From the IMG/VR virus record IMGVR_UViG_3300030060_004020, positions 15,639 to 78,324 of that record: a stretch of 62,686 bases of DNA; one strand, 5' to 3'. A model generated the notes under the pieces. It saw nothing but the letters and a program-made list of their open reading frames with translations. It did not search any database and had not been told where the DNA came from. Made by a program: the position numbers and the translations under genes. The DNA comes from a virus. Position 1 is the first letter of the stretch. Each line of letters opens with the position of its first letter. Below, piece by piece: positions 35,161-42,966 of the stretch.

Positions 35161-38100
35161 CACTTATCACCTTTTTTTCCAATACCCAAAGACTGACTAT
35201 AAACAGACAATATTCTTTCTAAATATCCCAACGGTTCTGTTTTGTCATCTAATTGTCCTTTTTCATCTATTTTATTCAAATTATTTTCTAGTGTTTTAAG
35301 TTGCTCTATTCTAAAATCTACTACATCTATAAATTGAACTTCTAGTTTATTTGCGGCCTTAACTGATTCTTCGTGTTCTTTTTCTAATCTTCTTAACTCT
35401 TTTAGATAGTCTCTAAACTCATCAACTGCAAAGGCCGCTAATGTCATTCGACTAAAACCTTCTTTTTCGGGGTCTAATATTTCTGCTGTTTTTTCTTCTT
35501 TTATTTGTCTACCAATATCAAAAGCATCATATAAAGAAACATTTTCTTTCTCTCCTTGTCTTCCCTCAACCATAGGTATATATTCAAAGGTCAATTGGGA
35601 CAAGTCTATAAAAGTTTTATTTTTACTAAATGTTTCTATTAAATTATCAATTCCTTTGTTTAATTCCTCGATACCTTCATTGTATTTGTCAATAATTCCT
35701 TTAGACCTATCTCTAACTTTATCCGTTGAAATATATTCTTCGATTGCTCTTTTTATCTGTTTTAATGCTCCCTTATACACTCTAGGTTTTCTTAATGGTT
35801 GCCCGCCATCAAATACCTCTAGTATAATATCGAAACTAGGGAATAGTTTACTTACAATGCTGAATACTTCCGAACCTGCTAATGGAATAATATCTTTTGT
35901 TAAGGACACGGGTAAACTTACATCCATTCTTAACTTATCTAATGTTTCCTTAGTAGACATTTCTTTAAGAGCATTAGTAACAGTTACTTCTTTAGGTTTT
36001 TTGCTGTAGCCTCCACCTTTGAAATCTCTAACATCAAGTTTATCCATAAATTTTAATTCTTCTTTTATGGTTGTCAATTTCTTTACAGTATTAGCATCAA
36101 CAAGCACTTGTTCAAACTTTTTAGTATAGGCTTGCGCTATTTTTGCTATTCTTTTCTTATCTTTCCCTGCATAGATAGATTCTCTTTCGCCTTCTAATTG
36201 CGATATCATATTTTTGAAACTTTCAAACATTTCAGTAAAGTCATCTAGTGCATCAAAAAGATTTTCTCCGGTTTCAGCATCTTTTATATTTTTCTTCAAA
36301 AATTCAGAAATAGCCTTGTGGTTCTTTTCTGCCCTAGACTTATTTTGTTCGGAAAATTCTTTCTTCATTGATTGATTAGACTTCATTAATATCCGTAGTT
36401 CTTGACGAATCTTATCTAGTAATTTTTGTCCCTCTTTACTTAGAGTTTTCTCCTTTATCTTTCCCTCTTTAGGGTCAAAATCTTGAAGACCGGCTATTGT
36501 CTTTATCTTCTTTTTGATTTGTTCTTCAGTATAATTTAAAATTTGTATTTGTTTAGAGGGTTTACCGGCCTTCAACTCTTTTTCTAGTTCTTCTGCTCTT
36601 TCTATATATCTATCCCAAACCTGTTCTAATACTTCGGGAGTTGTTAGTTTCTCATTATCTTTTGATTCTATTGAAGGAAAGTAAGAAACATATTTTGGTT
36701 TCTCTATTTCTTTGTTATACTTCAAACCCTTTTCATCTAAGGTTATTTTCTTTACCATCGGTGTAACAGTTTTTGCTCGAACCTTCAAATCTCCTTCAGT
36801 GTCTTTTGTATCATTTACAACTATGCTGTCATCTACCATAAATACTCCACGAACTATTCTCATCTTAGCAAGTCTTTCTAATACTTTGAATAGTCCTGTG
36901 GATGCTTCTTCTTCTGCCTTTATGTATTTATTTACGACAGTCTTTGGTATTCCTATACCTGCTATCATCATTTTTCTGCGTCTATCTGTTATCTTTTTGA
37001 ATCTCTTTTCTTTGATACTTCTCAACTTCTTTCTTTTCTTTTTAGTTTCAGTATCTATACCTTGAACACTCCTTCCTGTAAGTTCCTCAAATGCATCTAC
37101 AACAGCATTCATTACTTCGCTATCTTTCAAAATACTACTAAGACCATCTATTACTGCTTTTAGCGTATTAACTCCGGCTTCTCCATCAGCGAGTGGAAAT
37201 TGTCTAACATCCCACACCCACTTTCCTTTTACTTTCTTAGCATCAAAATACCTAAACATTTCACCAGTATCTTGTTTCTTGAATTGTAATTTTTTTCTTT
37301 CTGCTTCTCTCATTCTTTTTGAAGCCTCCGATAATGCCCCTTTCCTACCTTGAGGTCTTCTTCCTCTTATTCTTTCTTTATCAAAGACTTCCCTTCCAAA
37401 CAACTTTCTTTTAGGGTATTTATCTTCTGGAAGACTAAGCACTTCCGGTTTTGCTTTCGGGGGTTCTTCTTTTGGCTTCATTTTGTTTAAAACAATATTT
37501 ATTCCATCCATAATAAATTGAGGATTATCATAATTAGTATTTTTAAACATAGTTCTTAATTTATTAGAAGCGGCAGTTTTACCACCTTTCTCTAAGTTTT
37601 CTTTTGCCTCTTCAAGATTCTTCAACAAGAAATTAAAAAATTTAGGAGTGCTTTCACTAACTTCTTGTTCTTTTCTTTCGTCAGCAAACAGTTTGTTATC
37701 TACTACTTCCTTTCTGTTTGCTAGCGTATCTATGAAGTCTTGAATTTTCTTTCCTTTTTCGGGATTTTCTTTCTTTGTTTTGTTAAGAGCAGTAACTAGT
37801 TGATTGTATATTTTGATATAAGTGTCTTTTATTTTTCCATATCCTAAAGTATCTTTCATTCCCTTCGGTTTTTCTTTACCCGACGCTAATCTATTTAGTT
37901 GGGTTTTTATCTGTTTATCACTTAACTTCTTTCCTTTGCGCTGTAGCCTAATTGTTTTCTTAGACATTGTATCTAATACTCTTTTAACTTCGGGATTATC
38001 TTTGAGTGTTTCTAATTCTGCTACAGTATCTTTACCGCTATAAATTCCCAACAATCTTTTTGGGCTTATTGCTTCAAAATCGCTTTCTTCCGGTGAAGTC

Positions 38101-38684
38101 GGTTGAAAAAAAGGCTTGCCGCTTTTACTTTCACGACGCTTTACTTCCTTTATTCTTTCTTTTAATTCTTTAGCCTCCATAATTTGCTTTAGTCGCTTGC
38201 TTTCATTATCTGCAACCCAATCGAGTATTTCTTCTTGATATTTTTCCTCTAATTCCGCAAGGGCTTCTTGTAATTCTTTGTCTTCACGGGATGAAGAGAC
38301 TCTTTTAAAATCTAATTTTACAGGAAGTTTGTTAAATTTTGCACTTCTTTCTTTAGCCTCTCTAAATAATGTAACTTTTTCTTTATCACCAACTAAATCT
38401 AAAAGTCTTTTCATGGCTAGTTTAGTCTTGTCGTATCTTTTTGTTGCTCTCGATGATTCGCCAGTCGTCGCTCTTTCCCCTCTTTTGTAATCTAAGTCCG
38501 GTAATGCTCCTAATTCCACTAACTTTTTTTCTGCTTTATCTTTTACATCGTTGGCTAATTTATCTTTAGGCATATCTTTTTGTGCAACTTTTAGAATAGA
38601 ATTATCCTGTAACTCTTCTATCAAACACTTCAAAAGAAAATGAAGGTCATCTTCTCTATTGTGTAAGATAGCCTTCATAAACAT
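35160..38684 (-). CDS. Giant helical protein, 1,174 residues
   Basis: A Lys/Glu-dominated, almost entirely helical protein with long coiled-coil-like stretches and few folded landmarks (KPFFQPTSPEESDFEAISPKRLLG, MFRYFDAKKVKGKWVWDVRQFPLADG, IVRGVFMVDDSIVVND). No family recognised. RBS GAGGCGAT precedes ATG 38684. It lies between the portal and protease genes, where internal core or ejection proteins can be found, and such a role is a reasonable guess. The MxxKAILHN start is only vaguely like the W-tag. Confidence 0.5.
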   Translation of the reverse strand: MFMKAILHNREDDLHFLLKCLIEELQDNSILKVAQKDMPKDKLANDVKDKAEKKLVELGALPDLDYKRGERATTGESSRATKRYDKTKLAMKRLLDLVGDKEKVTLFREAKERSAKFNKLPVKLDFKRVSSSREDKELQEALAELEEKYQEEILDWVADNESKRLKQIMEAKELKERIKEVKRRESKSGKPFFQPTSPEESDFEAISPKRLLGIYSGKDTVAELETLKDNPEVKRVLDTMSKKTIRLQRKGKKLSDKQIKTQLNRLASGKEKPKGMKDTLGYGKIKDTYIKIYNQLVTALNKTKKENPEKGKKIQDFIDTLANRKEVVDNKLFADERKEQEVSESTPKFFNFLLKNLEEAKENLEKGGKTAASNKLRTMFKNTNYDNPQFIMDGINIVLNKMKPKEEPPKAKPEVLSLPEDKYPKRKLFGREVFDKERIRGRRPQGRKGALSEASKRMREAERKKLQFKKQDTGEMFRYFDAKKVKGKWVWDVRQFPLADGEAGVNTLKAVIDGLSSILKDSEVMNAVVDAFEELTGRSVQGIDTETKKKRKKLRSIKEKRFKKITDRRRKMMIAGIGIPKTVVNKYIKAEEEASTGLFKVLERLAKMRIVRGVFMVDDSIVVNDTKDTEGDLKVRAKTVTPMVKKITLDEKGLKYNKEIEKPKYVSYFPSIESKDNEKLTTPEVLEQVWDRYIERAEELEKELKAGKPSKQIQILNYTEEQIKKKIKTIAGLQDFDPKEGKIKEKTLSKEGQKLLDKIRQELRILMKSNQSMKKEFSEQNKSRAEKNHKAISEFLKKNIKDAETGENLFDALDDFTEMFESFKNMISQLEGERESIYAGKDKKRIAKIAQAYTKKFEQVLVDANTVKKLTTIKEELKFMDKLDVRDFKGGGYSKKPKEVTVTNALKEMSTKETLDKLRMDVSLPVSLTKDIIPLAGSEVFSIVSKLFPSFDIILEVFDGGQPLRKPRVYKGALKQIKRAIEEYISTDKVRDRSKGIIDKYNEGIEELNKGIDNLIETFSKNKTFIDLSQLTFEYIPMVEGRQGEKENVSLYDAFDIGRQIKEEKTAEILDPEKEGFSRMTLAAFAVDEFRDYLKELRRLEKEHEESVKAANKLEVQFIDVVDFRIEQLKTLENNLNKIDEKGQLDDKTEPLGYLERILSVYSQSLGIGKKGDK

Positions 38685-38693
38685 ATTATCGCC

Positions 38694-38921
38694 TCAAAAC
38701 GGAATATTCTCTTTCTTACCTCTCCTTTTTTGTGGGGGTAAGATAACATCGGGAACATCATTAGATGCTCTTGTTGCTTTATGAGTTGTGTCCGGTGGTA
38801 ATCCACCAACAGAAAAATCACGATTCTTCGTAGTCTTTCTAGTTTCATTTGCATTCTGTGTTCTAACTCTCGCTAATTCTTTCTTTAGTCTAATCTCTTT
38901 CTGTCTATTATCTTCTGTCAT
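38694..38921 (-). CDS. Small basic protein after the portal gene
   Basis: 75 residues, basic and low in hydrophobics (NRQKEIRLKKELARVRTQNA, PPQKRRGKKENIPF). It overlaps the portal stop by one base. No family recognised. Could be a disordered portal- or DNA-associated peptide. Confidence 0.45.
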   Translation of the reverse strand: MTEDNRQKEIRLKKELARVRTQNANETRKTTKNRDFSVGGLPPDTTHKATRASNDVPDVILPPQKRRGKKENIPF

Positions 38922-40567
38922 TAACCTGTCCTCCTTTCACTTCTTCTATCTACATTTTGATTACCTGCGTCTTCCGGTAATCCGCTTAATCTTTTATCCG
39001 GCCCAACACTCATAGATGGTTTATTCCTAGTAGCGGGTGGATTTTCTTGTGGCTTACTGCCGCCACCTTCTGCAAACTGTCTTGTTTGTTCGTCTAAATC
39101 TCTTTGGTCTAAATTAGAACCGGCTAATGGGTCTTTTTCCATTTGTCCATCTTCGCCTTGTGGTTGTTGTTCTTCCGGTTGTGGTTCGGGCTTCTTGTAA
39201 GTAAAATTACCATCTTCGTCCATATCAACTTCAAAGCCTAAGTTCTTTATTGATGCCGCAATATTAACTTCAATCTCTTTCTTTCTTAATCCTGCAATCT
39301 CATCTTCTTCTTCACTTGGAGGCAACTTTAGTTTCCAATCTGTAATACCAAATTGCTTTACAAGATAAGGGAATACATATTCATTGTAAACATTTTGAGC
39401 CATTTGAACGGCTCTATTAGTAACAAGAATTTGCATACCTTCATTATTCAATCCACCACTTGTAGTATTATCAGCCATAAAGACTTTGCTTACTCCATAA
39501 AACGCTGATATTCTATCTCTTAAATCATCCTTAACAGAAATATAATCCATTTCTTTTAGGCTATCCATGAACTTAATCCATTCAACTGCACCCTTTCCAC
39601 CTTCTGCTTCTATCCCCATAACAGGAATAAAATGAGGGTCTGCTTCCATCTTTTCTTTTACTCCTCTCCAAAAGGCTCTCATTGAATCCATGTTTCTAGT
39701 TTGAACTGCTAGTAATCCTCTCGGCATTCTACTCTTAGTATAGGCTGAATTAACATAATTCTCCATAGCAATTAAAGTCATAATGTGATTATACAATGTA
39801 ATCACAGGAGAGAAACCATAAAGTCTTGAAGGACTATATTTACTGAAATGCAATACTTCTCCTTTAATGAAATACTGTTCATCGCCCTTTGCTCTATTAA
39901 CATAGTGTATAGGCTTCAAAGGAGAACCACAAGTTTCGCAAGTATCGTGCGGTTCTGTTGAAATAACATCTCTATGGTGAACACAAGTAAATCCTTTGTT
40001 ACCTTTTACGCCATCTTCATCAGCATAGATAAACATAGTAACAGGGTCGCCACGATACACTTCCTTGACACGGTGCATTCTAATTTTACCATTACCGTCT
40101 AAGAAATATTCCTTAACCATAACTATGTATGCGTCATCCATAATATTCAAATCATCCTCTAGTTCTTTTAAGACATCAATAAACAATTGCTCGGATGAAT
40201 TTACATATCCCTCTAAAAACTTTTCAGCATATTCTAATTGTTTAACATCGGGTATTTTTAAATCAGTAGAGCCACATCTTGAACATTCTTGAACAGGTCT
40301 TGTGTGGGTTTTTCCGCAATTATTACACTTTGCTTCAAATGCTTTTTCCCAAACATAACCTCTCCTGTAGACTTCCTGCTTCAGTTGAGTTATACAAGTT
40401 CTAACAATAACTGATTGTTGAACCATAGAGTAGATGATGGGGGCGGTCATCATGTAGTTATTTTGCCTTTCTTGAATACCCATGTTGTAAATATTCCTGT
40501 CGGCAGGTTTTGGTGTAGTACGCCTGAAAAGATTTGTGAAAGAGAACCGTCTTCGTTTTTCTGCCAT
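38921..40567 (-). CDS. Portal protein with embedded zinc ribbons
   Basis: 548 residues. Portal hallmarks are present: N-terminal clip-side start, IYSMVQQSVIVRTCITQLKQEVYRRGYVWEK, a wing with VKEVYRGDPVTMFIYAD, FSKYSPSRLYGFSPVITLYNHIMTLIAMENYVNSAYTKSRMPRGLL and the stem/crown part SVKDDLRDRISAFYGVSKVFMADNTTSGGLNNEGMQILVTNRAVQ. Two zinc-ribbon-like insertions stand out: CNNCGKTHTRPVQECSRCG (about 80-100) and CVHH..CETCG (about 197-220). The last 100 residues are Pro/Gln-rich. It forms the DNA gateway at one capsid vertex. Zinc sites in a portal are unusual. Confidence 0.92.
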   Translation of the reverse strand: MAEKRRRFSFTNLFRRTTPKPADRNIYNMGIQERQNNYMMTAPIIYSMVQQSVIVRTCITQLKQEVYRRGYVWEKAFEAKCNNCGKTHTRPVQECSRCGSTDLKIPDVKQLEYAEKFLEGYVNSSEQLFIDVLKELEDDLNIMDDAYIVMVKEYFLDGNGKIRMHRVKEVYRGDPVTMFIYADEDGVKGNKGFTCVHHRDVISTEPHDTCETCGSPLKPIHYVNRAKGDEQYFIKGEVLHFSKYSPSRLYGFSPVITLYNHIMTLIAMENYVNSAYTKSRMPRGLLAVQTRNMDSMRAFWRGVKEKMEADPHFIPVMGIEAEGGKGAVEWIKFMDSLKEMDYISVKDDLRDRISAFYGVSKVFMADNTTSGGLNNEGMQILVTNRAVQMAQNVYNEYVFPYLVKQFGITDWKLKLPPSEEEDEIAGLRKKEIEVNIAASIKNLGFEVDMDEDGNFTYKKPEPQPEEQQPQGEDGQMEKDPLAGSNLDQRDLDEQTRQFAEGGGSKPQENPPATRNKPSMSVGPDKRLSGLPEDAGNQNVDRRSERRTG

Positions 40568-40604
40568 AACAACTACCCCCGTTTACTTTGGACTATTCTA
40601 TCTA

Positions 40605-40841
40605 TTATAGAATCTTCGCAAAGGCTTTCCTCAAAACTCTACGCCAACCACCGCTAATGCTTTTCTTTCTTTTAGGTTTAGCATCATATTCTTTGGTGCT
40701 TTTATTAGCATACAAAGCGGCCATGTATTTCTTTGCTTTTGACTTAGACATGCCATGTTTGTTCTTTCTTTTATTGGTATCAGTATTAACAACATAGTAG
40801 CCGTTCTTTCCGACTCTTAATTCATAGGGCAAAATGTTCAC
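40605..40841 (-). CDS. Basic mini-protein with a C-terminal W-motif
   Basis: 78 residues if GTG 40841 is used (GTGA overlap with the upstream stop); the preceding GTG is an alternative. Very basic: GYYVVNTDTNKRKNKHGMSK then SKAKKYMAALYANK and PKRKKSISGGWRRVLRKAFA. The GYYVVNTDTNKRKNKHGMSKSKAKKYMAAL phrase is reminiscent of small phage proteins that carry a short SAP-like helix pair. The end, GGWRRVLRKAFAKIL, fits the tag pattern W-x-x-V-L-[KR] but at the C-terminus. Directly follows the basic mini-protein cluster and precedes the portal. Confidence 0.5.
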   Translation of the reverse strand: MNILPYELRVGKNGYYVVNTDTNKRKNKHGMSKSKAKKYMAALYANKSTKEYDAKPKRKKSISGGWRRVLRKAFAKIL

Positions 40842-41125
40842 CACAATTTCTTACATGCTAGACATTTAGGTGTTGTGATTCTACCTTTGCATTGGTCACA
40901 ATTATGTCTTGATTTGAAATTAGCCCTGCGCTTTTTGTTGGTATGAGTTCCGCCTCCTCTATTCTTTCCTTTACCTTTGTAATTGCCATATCCTTTAGCA
41001 CCCGCATGAATCTTTTTTCCTTCATGAGTAAGCATCATAATTTTTTTACCTGCTCTATCGGAAGGATATACTCGACCTACTCTCATGTCTTTCTTATCTT
41101 TTTTACACACATCGAACCAAGTCAT
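40838..41125 (-). CDS. W-tagged basic zinc-ribbon protein
   Basis: 95 residues, start MTWFDVCKKDKKDM (tag W-F-D-V-C-K). A glycine- and lysine-rich middle (KGYGNYKGKGKNRGGGTHTN, KKRRANFKSRH) leads to a C-terminal zinc ribbon CDQCKGRITTPKCLACKK. Overlaps both neighbours by four to seven bases. The basic, zinc-bearing body suggests nucleic-acid binding, perhaps as a DNA-associated virion protein. Confidence 0.55.
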   Translation of the reverse strand: MTWFDVCKKDKKDMRVGRVYPSDRAGKKIMMLTHEGKKIHAGAKGYGNYKGKGKNRGGGTHTNKKRRANFKSRHNCDQCKGRITTPKCLACKKLW

Positions 41126-41526
41126 TGTTTACCCCTCATTTGATTTTCTTTAGAACGCTTATCGTCTTTTATCGGGCCACCTTTAGCCCATGTTCTACAA
41201 GACCTAGCAGAATGACATTTGAAATGGTGCATCCAACAATAACCTAGTTTACCATCATCATCTAATTCTAACGGCATACATTTTTCCATTCGAGGAGATA
41301 TATCAAACGCTACACAATTACTACAGTTAGAATCCATAGCGGCATCTACCGATGTATTCCAAAAGTCTGCAATCTCTTCCCAATACCCTTCGGGCTTCTT
41401 TACATTAAGTGGGCCATATTGTATATGTTCTGCTTTTATGGCGGCATTTCTATTCTCAGTGTTTAACTTCAAATCCTGTGTTGCTCTAGGACATTCTAGT
41501 TGTTTAAGAATAATGTGCCAAGTCAT
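41122..41526 (-). CDS. W-tagged Cys-rich protein
   Basis: 134 residues from ATG 41526, four bases after the upstream stop; a longer frame to 41562 would overlap that gene. Starts MTWHIILKQLECPRATQDLK. The body has at least eight Cys: NCSNCVAFDI, EKCMPLELDDDGKLGYCWMHHFKCHSARSCRTWAKGG. This spacing (C..C...C......GyCw.h.f.C...sC..w) is found in small viral proteins thought to bind a metal or Fe-S cluster. Not identified more closely. Confidence 0.55.
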   Translation of the reverse strand: MTWHIILKQLECPRATQDLKLNTENRNAAIKAEHIQYGPLNVKKPEGYWEEIADFWNTSVDAAMDSNCSNCVAFDISPRMEKCMPLELDDDGKLGYCWMHHFKCHSARSCRTWAKGGPIKDDKRSKENQMRGKQ

Positions 41527-41530
41527 AAAA

Positions 41531-41947
41531 TCATCTCGGACTATGTGTGTAAATATCTCCATCTTTGTGCATGAATATTTTACCTTCTTTTTCTAATTTC
41601 TTCAAGGCCGCTTTAATCTCAGTTTCCTTTCCAAATTGTTTTAGGTTTTTCATTCCTAATGCTCCGCCCTCTTTCTTAATTTCTCTTAAGATTTGACGCT
41701 CTAATTTTGCTGTCTTCATTCTAGGACTAATGTTCATGAAGTCTGTCATTTCTTCGGGGTCTTTACCAAAAATAGATTTCTTAACCTTTCTTCGTTTAAG
41801 TTCATCAAAATCTGCAACTGTTATTTTTCCTTTCGGTTTAGCCACATCTAATTCTTTCTGCCCACCATAAAGCATCTTTTCATCTTCTTTATGAGTTCCA
41901 CAATGGGCTTTCTCTTCTTCTGTTTTTAGTATATATTTCCAATTCAT
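41531..41947 (-). CDS. W-tagged winged-helix-like protein
   Basis: 138 residues, start MNWKYILKTEEEKAHCG. The C-terminal 65 residues (KLERQILREIKKEGGALGMK, IKAALKKLEKEGKIFMHKDGDIY) have the helix-helix-wing pattern of a winged helix-turn-helix. A linker with VADFDELKRRKVKKSIFGKDPEE joins it to the tag. A DNA-binding protein that could be carried in the virion. ATGA-type overlap with the next gene. Confidence 0.55.
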   Translation of the reverse strand: MNWKYILKTEEEKAHCGTHKEDEKMLYGGQKELDVAKPKGKITVADFDELKRRKVKKSIFGKDPEEMTDFMNISPRMKTAKLERQILREIKKEGGALGMKNLKQFGKETEIKAALKKLEKEGKIFMHKDGDIYTHSPR

Positions 41948-42297
41948 CTTGTAAACGCTCCTCTACTTCTGCTCTTTGTTTTTTGCTTACTCGCTTCCTT
42001 TCTTTGTTTAGCGTAAGTATGTGCCGCTTTTAGCCTTTTCTTAGTATCGGGGTCTTTAGCATTTTTAACTGCGGCTCGTAATCTTTGCTCCACTAAATTA
42101 ATTATTTGTGATTGTCTTTTATGAGACTTAGATTTGAATGCACTACTACTAAATGTTTCTTGAACATCTTTTCTTGTTTTAAATTTTACAGGAACAGTAT
42201 CTTTTGGGTTTTCATCTGTGTATAATCTTCTTGCTGAACCTTTTGGTTTTTTACCCGTTCCCTTTTTCGGGTCAGTCTTTAAGATATTTTGCCACAT
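41944..42297 (-). CDS. W-tagged basic protein (MWQNILK)
   Basis: 117 residues from ATG 42297; a GTG at 42306 overlapping the upstream stop would add three residues. Starts MWQNILKTDPKKGTGKKPKG. Body basic and helical (RKDVQETFSSSAFKSKSHKR, VEQRLRAAVKNAKDPDTKKRLKAAHTYAKQRKEASKQ-type). The C-terminus is Lys/Arg/Ser-rich. One of a run of tagged basic proteins upstream of the portal, likely DNA-associated. Confidence 0.5.
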   Translation of the reverse strand: MWQNILKTDPKKGTGKKPKGSARRLYTDENPKDTVPVKFKTRKDVQETFSSSAFKSKSHKRQSQIINLVEQRLRAAVKNAKDPDTKKRLKAAHTYAKQRKEASKQKTKSRSRGAFTR

Positions 42298-42302
42298 AAT
42301 AA

Positions 42303-42572
42303 TCACTTTTGACTAAACTTTTTTCCTGTCGGAACATGCTGAATACCTTTCTTACGACCCTTTCTTTTCTTAGCGTCTTGATACCTTAGAGTTTTTTTAT
42401 CTGTTCTTTGATAAGTTGCTCTCGGCATATATCTTCCTTTAGTTCTTGACTTAGGCTTCTTTCCTTTTGCTTTCGCTCTATGCTGTTCGGCACTTCCCCA
42501 ATCTTCTTGTGTCCATTGGGTTAAATCCTGTTGCCTTTTTGATTTGGCTTTTAGGATATTCCACCATCTAAT
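42303..42572 (-). CDS. W-tagged basic protein with unclear start (RWWNILK)
   Basis: About 89 residues. The tag appears as I-R-W-W-N-I-L-K-A-K. The only in-frame codon that places W at the usual position is ATT at 42572, overlapping the upstream TAG (ATTAG), with GGTGG about eleven bases before. An ATG at 42611 exists but would overlap the previous gene by 44 bases. Body strongly basic (RAKAKGKKPKSRTKGRYMPR, RYQDAKKRKGRKKGIQHV). Probable DNA-binding mini-protein. The start is a guess. Confidence 0.45.
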   Translation of the reverse strand: MRWWNILKAKSKRQQDLTQWTQEDWGSAEQHRAKAKGKKPKSRTKGRYMPRATYQRTDKKTLRYQDAKKRKGRKKGIQHVPTGKKFSQK

Positions 42573-42819
42573 TACGATAGCCGCCACCTGCCGCTTTATA
42601 TCTTCTAGCAACTATCTGTGCTTTTCTAGCCGACCATTGACCTGCCGCCCCTCCTTTGCTTCCTCTTTTAACTTCATTGAATATTCTTCTACGAAGTGCA
42701 GGTTTAGTATAATTACCCGCTTGATTTACTGTTGATTTTCTCTTAGGCTTTTTTCTTTTTTTACGGGCTTTCTTGCCTCTTCTACCGGATTTTCTTTTCA
42801 AAATTTCTTGCCAACTCAT
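42568..42819 (-). CDS. W-tagged Arg/Lys-rich protein
   Basis: 83 residues, start MSWQEILKRKSGRRGKKARK. Nearly half of the first 30 residues are Lys or Arg; the middle NYTKPALRRRIFNEVKRGSK and the end ARKAQIVARRYKAAGGGYRN resemble short DNA-binding segments; KPALRRRIFNEVK..GG.AGQWSARKAQIVARRYKAAGG looks like the DUF5872-type pattern seen in small viral basic proteins. Overlaps the upstream zinc-ribbon gene by ATGA. Confidence 0.55.
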   Translation of the reverse strand: MSWQEILKRKSGRRGKKARKKRKKPKRKSTVNQAGNYTKPALRRRIFNEVKRGSKGGAAGQWSARKAQIVARRYKAAGGGYRN

Positions 42820-42962
42820 ACTTTCATCCCCTTTGGTTTACCCGCTTGCTCCCAACACTTTCTACAAAATCCAAATGGGTGAACATCTTTAACAGTAAAA
42901 CATCTACCACAATACTTGAATTGTAGTTTCTGTTTACTAATTACCCATTCTTTTGTATTCAT
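42816..42962 (-). CDS. Zinc-ribbon mini-protein between Nudix fusion and basic cluster
   Basis: 48 residues, MNTKEWVISKQKLQFKYCGR and so on, with YCGRC and FCRKC knuckles 12 residues apart, a compact zinc ribbon. The stop overlaps the next ATG (ATGA) and the start lies four bases after the Nudix fusion stop. EWVISK near the N-terminus is only loosely like the W-tag. Function unknown. Confidence 0.6.
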   Translation of the reverse strand: MNTKEWVISKQKLQFKYCGRCFTVKDVHPFGFCRKCWEQAGKPKGMKV

Positions 42963-42966
42963 ATTA

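Noticed and set aside
35656-38490. Plus-strand frames opposite the 1,174-residue protein, rich in Phe/Leu/Ser and membrane-like
   Set aside because: Antisense of Lys/Glu codons always gives Phe/Leu/Ser-rich frames; no independent support.
35160-38684. MFMKAILHN as a member of the W-tag family
   Set aside because: No Trp, and the Lys is replaced by His; similarity is too weak to count.
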